Shown: positions 14,801 through 19,702 of the stretch, piece after piece | Layout of the letters: every line of letters starts with the position of its first letter | Position numbering within the stretch: position 1 is the stretch's first letter | Source of the DNA: CAYLGY01 sp964383325 | GTDB taxonomy: Bacteria; Pseudomonadota; Alphaproteobacteria; Rhizobiales; Rhizobiaceae | Direction: 5' to 3' | DNA length: 19,702 nt | NCBI GenBank assembly: GCA_964383325.1 | Contig: CAYLGY010000052.1 | Coordinates: 1-19,702 of the forward strand | The notes under the pieces: generated by a model | What the model was told of the DNA's origin: nothing | Database searches by the model: none | The model's input: the letters and a program-made list of their open reading frames with translations, nothing else | Position numbers and translations under genes: made by a program

Positions 14801-16588
14801 GCGGCTCCAGTTGCGATATTCCTTGACCGAATCCAGAAAGACATCCGCATTATCGAGGGTACTGATGCCGAGCTCGCGCAATTGATCGAGCGTCACCTTC
14901 AGAGATTCTCGGTTCGGCGCATCGTCGTTGACGACTAATGTCTCCCCGCTTCCCCCTCCGAATTTCTTGTTATACTCATATAAAACTGCAGCATTTCTTT
15001 CCATCTTCTCCATGAAAACATTGAGCTGCTCCCTTTCGATGGAATTCATGCTGGAGAGCGGCTTCGTGATCAGATTTCGAATCTTGTCATCGCGGATGCG
15101 ATCGCTGTAATCCTGAAGCCAATCGAGAATACCCTCTGTACTCTCCTTTCTGATCTTCTCGCATTCCTGCTTCAGCCATTTCCGCTCGATCTGCAGCGCC
15201 GACCGCATCTCGTGCAGATAAAGGGCAAGGGTAAGGTCACACCCCTTCAGAGATGTTCCCAGCAAGTCATCGATCTGCTTGTGATCGAGCAGGAGCGACA
15301 CATTGTTTGTTCCCTGCCCGAAGAAGGATTCCAATGCCTTGGCCTTTTTCTTTGACTTGTCGTTATCATCCACCTGATCCTTATCGCTATTCTTGCTGGT
15401 GTCGGTCTTGCATGCGAGATCGATCAGATCCTTTCCCAGCGCCTCGATTCCGAACTTGTGCGCCGTAAGCTTTCGGATTTCCTGCTTTCGCTCCTCATCG
15501 AGCGCCACATTCGTGCAACTGGACAGGCATTCTCCGGACCAGCCATCACGCCCGTCTCTCTGGATCGAGATTTCGCGCAGGCGCGCCAGGAGCGGCAACC
15601 AGTCGCCAATCCCTCCCTTCGGGCAGATATCCCGGGCAACGAAGGTGCGGAACAACTCGCCGCCTGTCTTCGCCGAATGCAGGAGGCCCAGCAGGTCCTT
15701 GATCATCAAATGGGTTTTCTGTTCCAGCCTTTCGGTGAGGGACTCACGGGAATTCTCCCATCTCTCCACGAACTGATCGAGTTCCTGGCGGATGGTCTGC
15801 AAGGTCGGCGTAGTTGGATCGGAGATCATTTTCTCCCGTAATTTCTCCTCCAGAAGGCGTTTCTGCTGATCAAACTCCTGCTTGGAGATCTTGCGCCCCG
15901 GCGCCTTGGCTATTCGCTCGCGCAGCGATTCCAGCTGCTCGTCACGGGCGCGCGTATGCGCGACAAGCCGATTGATCGCCGTGGCGAATTCGACCGGCTT
16001 GCCCAGCTCGACAAGACGTTCATGGAATTCGAACAGCTCCGAGATCATCGCTTCGAACTCGCCCGCCGGCAGGCGCGAGGTCAGATGCGGCAATTCACAG
16101 ATGACAAGCTGCCGCAGCAACTCCCGGATGATCAGCGGACTGCCATTATGACTTTGTTGCGGATTCTTGACGTCGACCTGTCGCGCCTGGGTCAGCAGGG
16201 TGGAAATTTCGCCCGCAAGCCGTGCGAACTCCTTGTTGGTTTTCTCCACCTCGGTCTGGCTCGGCTTCCGGGGCTCGACCGTCCGGATCTGGCCGTCACT
16301 TCCCATGCCCTGGATGCGGTTGACCGGATTCGTCCCGAGGAGAAGCTTGCGCTGATGCGACTTTACCTCCTGGATCAGCCGCGCCGCCTCCTTGTTCCAG
16401 TTGGTACGCTCGCCTTGCTTGGGCACCACCGTCTCACGCACCAACGGCCTGCCCTTGCGACCGGCAGTACTGGTCGTGGCCACATGCATGGTCGTAACAT
16501 TGCCGCGCGTCGATCCGCTCCCGGCCAAGACGTTGGATTTGCCTCGGAAGGTCGGCCTGCTGAACAGATTCCACCAGTTCATCTTCAT
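11891..16588 (-). CDS. Giant protein B, 1565 residues, unknown family, paralogue of the gene at 7309-11700
   Basis: No characterised family recognised and no signal peptide seen. Its landmarks follow the same order as in protein A: HVATTSTAGRKG (35-46); a helical body with a long charged coiled-coil-like region (215-300); the conserved block 301-375 (53 of 75 residues identical to A by hand count, no gaps); a Ser/Asp/Lys-rich insert (395-416); WxxxE at Trp471-Glu475; a Lys-rich stretch (719-736); HGCT (962-965); QDDFIFLNH (1053-1061); TFAGGYPELCREL (1152-1164); a helical insert (about 1322-1430); LHEGYG (1442-1447); and Trp1477-His-Glu. A private Tyr/Asn/Gln/Glu-rich tail follows from about 1493. 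ATG 16588 has AGGAG six bases upstream. The 3' half is AT-rich (12301-12360 has 17 G+C of 60), unlike flanking genes, pointing to foreign origin or different selection. Confidence 0.94.
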   Translation of the reverse strand: MKMNWWNLFSRPTFRGKSNVLAGSGSTRGNVTTMHVATTSTAGRKGRPLVRETVVPKQGERTNWNKEAARLIQEVKSHQRKLLLGTNPVNRIQGMGSDGQIRTVEPRKPSQTEVEKTNKEFARLAGEISTLLTQARQVDVKNPQQSHNGSPLIIRELLRQLVICELPHLTSRLPAGEFEAMISELFEFHERLVELGKPVEFATAINRLVAHTRARDEQLESLRERIAKAPGRKISKQEFDQQKRLLEEKLREKMISDPTTPTLQTIRQELDQFVERWENSRESLTERLEQKTHLMIKDLLGLLHSAKTGGELFRTFVARDICPKGGIGDWLPLLARLREISIQRDGRDGWSGECLSSCTNVALDEERKQEIRKLTAHKFGIEALGKDLIDLACKTDTSKNSDKDQVDDNDKSKKKAKALESFFGQGTNNVSLLLDHKQIDDLLGTSLKGCDLTLALYLHEMRSALQIERKWLKQECEKIRKESTEGILDWLQDYSDRIRDDKIRNLITKPLSSMNSIEREQLNVFMEKMERNAAVLYEYNKKFGGGSGETLVVNDDAPNRESLKVTLDQLRELGISTLDNADVFLDSVKEYRNWSRVWEKSQKLEEQIRLCERSMDVCFDEDARKLLFEISGQSADKVSVWDEKSWEVVRHLVRLNCVSVAMFKRHHDHVVKMAGEFDSSIRKGDPKMESKFKASIRNFGRKYFPHFYTLDNAVIDQSRKKRDQKAKNQIEKKKNRMLRLGWWGAQTQSKFLRKALKGKDLNKLSPQEIEKEQQLKALPVEIVPLAKDLPGSDKFTLPQIARMIHILKDREKLHQYLYDQVTGKEKYGALLKSYLDEYGLDFDLDQIIEHISKKDVRAIEGRANKLAMLSAEQREILEGISGFLERNAWREPSMWQSVIMQMTEEFCPKELDLSEFSMLAAKRRQAKADSSNLSIEEEKKYAGTVLKLLDFRAKIREQMLLHGCTEELLEEIDFDQSFDNITSMWATDEAERSRQLEYAWGLVSQLDEGRENDKVKEPSSASKLVSVLATEATRTRAVTKKEHIEQVLLSLHQDDFIFLNHTWGVAGSGYLSPLIPLFAVSEKNEAIIRSNEISIDRVGDGIRLRTYFGRGWKSKGGPGIGLPEVGGITADVTKGTGYRKWTGTEIFFNENTFAGGYPELCRELSQFLFDLRHHRIDMQFILRHAKSMGEFVQDQHEGNLGLELFGGLKNDTRFWLATLKAKLGITGGFGMSTFSKKRVTYEKDVRMDHLDSNRRAWEVALEASASVSSPVPALSLGVGHSRVGELVSLKYSIPGKIYDPHALRKVKAGWGLRLGFHQKCNGKTDKEKVKILKGELKELLNYMPNEQKRLEAGFYDKAIEQLNKGIDGRDEDGRTFLAMEAALKQDCLLKADRLSTELELLRIDGVDSEEKKKKIKKLTKEIDNIVDDFDNYYVASIFVNALHEGYGKNTIEGGETGVGVKYLGGFGIGAQPYTSNWHEWQFAISRVDLKENYYDFDNGEEEVQDLEIMPISDQQEITRMQIKNRYNVGWSRLNGDSFQKLNKTVNNLSYNQEYYSENQEQFVYS

Positions 16589-16815
16589 GGCCTACTCCTC
16601 CGATCCTGCCTGTACGCAACCCAGAACACGCATCATTGCAGTCTCTCCCCCCACAATGGCCGGGCAACATGACGCCCAGCGAAGCTGATCGGGGAAGGTT
16701 AGTGCAACCGTCGGCGGCGCAGTGTGCTATTTCTTACTCGCGCCCCGGCGCGGCCAGAAATTTTCGCAAAGCGGCCGGTGCGAGAGTTGCCTGTATCTGT
16801 CCGTTCCGGCTGGTT

Positions 16816-17448
16816 TCAGCGCCCCGGGCGCTGATATGCGCGCGCAGCTTCCCCCTTCAGCGAATCGACGATTCGCTCGACGGGCCCGCCTTGCCGATGC
16901 TCGGTCCGGTCGAATTTGCGTTGCCGGGCCTCATGGGCGCCGAAGATCCTCCGGACCTCGCGATCGACGGCCGCCTTCAGGCTGGTGCAACCCTTGCTGC
17001 CAGGAAAGCTCGCCTGCCGGAGGGCCGCGTCGACAGCCTCGGCCATCTCGACCGCAAGTTCCGCATGGCCCTTCTCATGCGCCTTCGCCCCTTCCAGAAA
17101 TGCTTCCCAGCGCTGGCGCAGTTCAGGTGACACGGCGCCATCGAGACGGGGATAGACAAAGACGATGCCGAGGCGCACCCATGGATCGATGACATGGCAA
17201 CGGCCGTGCGCGGCCGCGCTATCATAGCCATAGTCGAGCGTGTAGCGCGTCTGGGCGATGGCCCTGCCGATCGTTCCGTGCGTCGGGCCCTTGCGCCGGA
17301 TCTGCCGCATGATCGCGGCTCCGTCCTTTCCGCTGACGGAATATTCCTCCTGCGTGACCCGAACCTGCACCTCGGCGCTGCCTGCCCCTGGCGGCATCAG
17401 GACCGTCAGGAAGGAAAGCGCCGCGGCAGGAAGCCTGGAGAGGATCAA
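16816..17448 (-). CDS. DUF922-type predicted secreted Zn-dependent protease
   Basis: A 210-residue exported protein of the DUF922 family. Residues 1-25 form a signal peptide (hydrophobic core LPAAALSFLTVLM, cleavage near Gly-Ser-Ala). The mature part opens with EYSVSGKDGAAIMRQI, typical of the family. The sequence AHEKGH (His124-Glu125-x-x-His128) is the HExxH zinc motif, and FDRTEHRQG (179-187) is the second conserved family motif that likely supplies another ligand. Cys84 and Cys154 could form a periplasmic disulfide. It starts 17 bp after the stop of the ETF-ubiquinone oxidoreductase gene on the same strand, so it is probably co-transcribed with it. Proteolytic activity is predicted, not shown, for this family, and its link to the oxidoreductase is unclear. 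Confidence 0.88.
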   Translation of the reverse strand: MILSRLPAAALSFLTVLMPPGAGSAEVQVRVTQEEYSVSGKDGAAIMRQIRRKGPTHGTIGRAIAQTRYTLDYGYDSAAAHGRCHVIDPWVRLGIVFVYPRLDGAVSPELRQRWEAFLEGAKAHEKGHAELAVEMAEAVDAALRQASFPGSKGCTSLKAAVDREVRRIFGAHEARQRKFDRTEHRQGGPVERIVDSLKGEAARAYQRPGR

Positions 17449-17465
17449 GTCAGCGCGCAGCTCCG

Positions 17466-19157
17466 CTACATGTTCGGATAGACGGGGCCTTCTCCGCCCT
17501 GCGGCGGCACCCAGTTGATGTTGCCGTTGGGGTCCTTGATGTCGCAGGTCTTGCAGTGGATGCAGTTCTGCGCATTGATGACGAACCGCGCATCCGCGGC
17601 CCCGGCCAGTTGCTCGTCCGCAATCGGATTGCCGGCTTCATCCACCCATTCATAGACGCCCACCGGGCAGTAGCGCGTCGACGGCCCGGCGAATTCATGC
17701 AATTCCGAGCGCTTCTGCAGATCGGGATCGAGCAATTGCAGATGAACCGGCTGGTTTTCCTCGTGATTCGTATTCGACAGAAATACCGAGGAAGCCCGGT
17801 CGAAAGTCAGAACGCCATCGGGTTTCGGATAGGCAATCGGCTTGTGAAGGCGGGCCGGCTCAAGGCTTTGTGCGTCGCTCTTGCCATGTCCGAGCGTACC
17901 GAACAACGACAATCCGCCGAAAAGCGTATTCAGCCACATGTCGAAGCCGCCGAGCAGGGTACCGAGATTGGTGCCGAATTTCGACAGCAGCGGCTTGACG
18001 TTGCGAACCTTGCGCAAGTCGCGCCCAATGGCCGAGGCGCGCCAGCCTTCCTCATATTCCGTGATCTCGTCGCCCGCGCGGCCGGCGGAGATCGCCGCGG
18101 CAACCGCTTCTGCCGCCAGGATCCCGGACAGGACGGCATTGTGCGAGCCCTTGATCCGCGGCACATTGACAAAACCAGCCGAGCAGCCGAGCAGCGCGCC
18201 GCCGGGAAAGGTCAGCTTGGGAACCGACTGGAAGCCGCCCTCGCTGATTGCTCTCGCACCATAGGCCAGCCGCGTTCCGCCTTCAAAGGTCGGCGCGACC
18301 GACGGATGCGTCTTGAAGCGCTGGAACTCGCGGAACGGCGACAGATAGGGGTTTCGGTAGTTCAGATGAACGACGAAGCCGACGGCGACGAGGTTGTCCT
18401 CGAGATGATAGAGGAACGAGCCGCCGCCGGTGCGCGAATCGAGCGGCCAGCCCGTGGAATGCTGGACAAGGCCGGGACGATGCCGCTCCGGCGCAACCTG
18501 CCACAATTCCTTGAGCCCGATGCCGTATTTCTGCGGCTCGCGCCCATCGGCGAGCTGGAAGCGGGCAATAAGCTGCTTGGCGAGGGAGCCTCGCGCGCCC
18601 TCGCCGATCAGCGTGTATTTCCCGAGAAGCGCCATGCCCGGCTGGAAATTCGGACCGGGCGTGCCGTCACGATTGACGCCCATGTCGCCGGTAATGACGC
18701 CGGCCACCGCGCCGTTTTCATCATAGATCAGGTCGGCGGCAGCAAAGCCGGGATAGATCTCGACCCCCAGCGCCTCTGCCTTTTCCGCCAGCCAGCGGCA
18801 GACATTGCCGAGGGACACGATGAAATTGCCATGATTGTTCATGAGGGGCGGCATCAGGAAGTTCGGCAGCCGCAGCGAACCGGCGGGGCCGAGGACGAGA
18901 AACTCGTCCTGCGTCACCGGCGTGCGGAAGGGATGCCCCTCCTCCTCGCGCCAGCCGGGCAGCAGCCTGTCGATCCCTGCAGGATCCACGACTGCGCCCG
19001 AGAGAATATGGGCGCCAACCTCCGCACCCTTCTCCAGTACCAGTACGGACAGCTCCGGATTGACCTGCTTCAGACGGATCGAAGCCGCGAGTCCCGCCGG
19101 GCCGGCGCCAACGATCACGACATCGAACTCCATGCTGTCGCGCTCGACTTCCGCCAT
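17466..19157 (-). CDS. Electron transfer flavoprotein-ubiquinone oxidoreductase
   Basis: A membrane-associated FAD and 4Fe-4S enzyme that takes electrons from reduced ETF, fed by acyl-CoA dehydrogenases, and reduces ubiquinone. The 563 residues fit the family. VVIVGAGPAGLAASIRL (13-29) is the FAD dinucleotide fold (Gly17-x-Gly19-x-x-Gly22). The middle carries the quinone and membrane-facing domain with GCSAGFVNVPRIKGSHNA. The C-terminal cluster ligands are Cys497 (YCPVGVYEW) and Cys532, Cys535, Cys538 (NCIHCKTCDIKDP). ATG 19157 is chosen because GGTGAGGGA lies immediately upstream and homology begins there; the frame extends to 19283 without family-like sequence. It is followed closely by the DUF922 gene and is divergent from the uracil-DNA glycosylase. 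The isovaleryl-CoA dehydrogenase at 3203 is a plausible upstream electron donor through ETF. Confidence 0.96.
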   Translation of the reverse strand: MAEVERDSMEFDVVIVGAGPAGLAASIRLKQVNPELSVLVLEKGAEVGAHILSGAVVDPAGIDRLLPGWREEEGHPFRTPVTQDEFLVLGPAGSLRLPNFLMPPLMNNHGNFIVSLGNVCRWLAEKAEALGVEIYPGFAAADLIYDENGAVAGVITGDMGVNRDGTPGPNFQPGMALLGKYTLIGEGARGSLAKQLIARFQLADGREPQKYGIGLKELWQVAPERHRPGLVQHSTGWPLDSRTGGGSFLYHLEDNLVAVGFVVHLNYRNPYLSPFREFQRFKTHPSVAPTFEGGTRLAYGARAISEGGFQSVPKLTFPGGALLGCSAGFVNVPRIKGSHNAVLSGILAAEAVAAAISAGRAGDEITEYEEGWRASAIGRDLRKVRNVKPLLSKFGTNLGTLLGGFDMWLNTLFGGLSLFGTLGHGKSDAQSLEPARLHKPIAYPKPDGVLTFDRASSVFLSNTNHEENQPVHLQLLDPDLQKRSELHEFAGPSTRYCPVGVYEWVDEAGNPIADEQLAGAADARFVINAQNCIHCKTCDIKDPNGNINWVPPQGGEGPVYPNM

Positions 19158-19321
19158 TCCCTCACCTTTCCTCATTGCCAGCTTGACGCGCCTGCGGGCG
19201 CTGAATTCCAATGGATGCTCATATCCCATCAGTCTCTGCTGTAAAGGGCATCTGGCGGGAAAATGCGCCACCGTGCCTCGCACGGCTTGCGAAATGACGG
19301 GCTTTCTGTCACCCCATCATC

Positions 19322-19702
19322 ATGTCTGGCTGGCGCGAATTGCTGCTCTTCTATCGGGATGCGGGGGTCGATGCGGCGCTCGACGATCTCCCTGTCAACC
19401 GATTCGAGCCTTCTGCCGGCAGCCTGGCTGCTGCGCCTTCCGCTCCCTCCGCCGCTCCGTCTGGCGCTCCGTCTGTCACGCCCCCTGCCGCCCCGGCGCG
19501 GGCACCGCAGGCGCTTGCGGTCCCTGCCGACGGTCAGGCGCTCCTCGCCCGCGATCTGGCCGCCGGCGCGGCAACGCTTGCGGAACTGCGCGGGCACATG
19601 GATGGCTTTGACGGCTGCAATCTCAAATTCACCGCTTCGCGGCTCGTCTTCGGCGACGGCAACCCCGACGCGCCGCTGATGGTGATCGGCGAAGCGCCGG
19701 GA
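19322..19702 (+). CDS. Uracil-DNA glycosylase, family 4/5 type (5' part only)
   Basis: The first 127 codons of a base-excision repair enzyme that removes uracil from DNA; the gene runs off the window. After MSGWRELLLFYRDAGVD there is a Pro/Ala/Ser-rich linker (about 33-68), then the start of the catalytic domain: GCNLKFTASRLVFGDGNPDA with Cys99, the first expected ligand of the 4Fe-4S cluster, and LMVIGEAPG (119-127), the uracil-binding and catalytic motif of the family-4 and related enzymes. The long low-complexity N-terminal linker is common in alphaproteobacterial members. It is divergent from the ETF-ubiquinone oxidoreductase gene across a 164-bp gap. Family 4 versus 5 cannot be settled without the C-terminal half. 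Confidence 0.9.
   Translation, partial: MSGWRELLLFYRDAGVDAALDDLPVNRFEPSAGSLAAAPSAPSAAPSGAPSVTPPAAPARAPQALAVPADGQALLARDLAAGAATLAELRGHMDGFDGCNLKFTASRLVFGDGNPDAPLMVIGEAPG

Noticed and set aside
7309..16588. Giant proteins as autotransporters or outer-membrane surface adhesins
   Set aside because: Neither has a signal peptide, passenger repeats, or a C-terminal aromatic barrel end; the beta-rich region is interrupted by a long helical insert and followed by hydrophilic tails.
16589..16815. Type III secretion promoter box (tts or hrp type) upstream of giant gene B
   Set aside because: I read this gap on the minus strand looking for a tts-box-like or hrp-box-like pattern and saw no convincing match, so no secretion-linked regulation is claimed. 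A TTGCAC near 16703-16708 lacks a good partner -10.
17556..19244. 562-codon open frame on the plus strand
   Set aside because: It is exactly antisense to the ETF-ubiquinone oxidoreductase, whose FAD motif and four cluster cysteines are intact. The antisense product is Arg/Ala-rich without motifs.
1..19702. CRISPR arrays, rRNA or tRNA genes, insertion sequences
   Set aside because: I saw no regularly spaced repeats, no tRNA-like cloverleaf with conserved arms, no rRNA-like sequence, and no transposase; only the lone integrase hints at mobility.

Overview
The window looks like a chromosomal segment of an alphaproteobacterium, most likely a Hyphomicrobiales (Rhizobiales) member. The best pointer is the divergent pair of porins with the N-terminal signature of the rhizobial/Brucella porin family (Glu-Pro-Val-Glu-Tyr-Val-Arg-Val-Cys-Asp-Ala-Tyr). 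Most genes are GC-rich and conventional.

Layout, left to right: (1) a truncated porin on the minus strand and a complete paralogous porin on the plus strand, separated by a 448-bp divergent regulatory region bounded by a 13-bp inverted repeat; (2) an orphan tyrosine recombinase; (3) an isovaleryl-CoA dehydrogenase, convergent with a Nu-class (YfcG-like) glutathione transferase; (4) a possible small membrane protein followed by AMP nucleosidase (amn); (5) two giant minus-strand genes in tandem (1463 and 1565 residues) that are full-length paralogues of each other and that I cannot assign to a characterised family; (6) a minus-strand pair of ETF-ubiquinone oxidoreductase followed 17 bp later by a DUF922 secreted metalloprotease-like protein; (7) the start of a family-4-type uracil-DNA glycosylase on the plus strand, running off the window.

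Functional links: isovaleryl-CoA dehydrogenase passes electrons to ETF, and ETF-ubiquinone oxidoreductase passes them on to quinone, so two ends of that route are encoded here, though not together. AMP nucleosidase, the GST and the glycosylase are ordinary housekeeping or stress genes.

The exciting part is the giant tandem pair at 7309-16588, nearly half of the window. Each protein has no visible signal peptide, a shared 12-residue N-terminal motif, a long helical body with one block about 71% identical between the paralogues, a paired WxxxE motif, and a C-terminal third rich in amphipathic beta segments interrupted by a charged helical insert. Stretches of both genes are strikingly AT-rich compared with their neighbours. 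This architecture resembles, by analogy only, the very large AvrE/DspE-type effectors, which have a globular head and a beta-barrel. No secretion apparatus or chaperone gene is visible nearby, so the role remains open.
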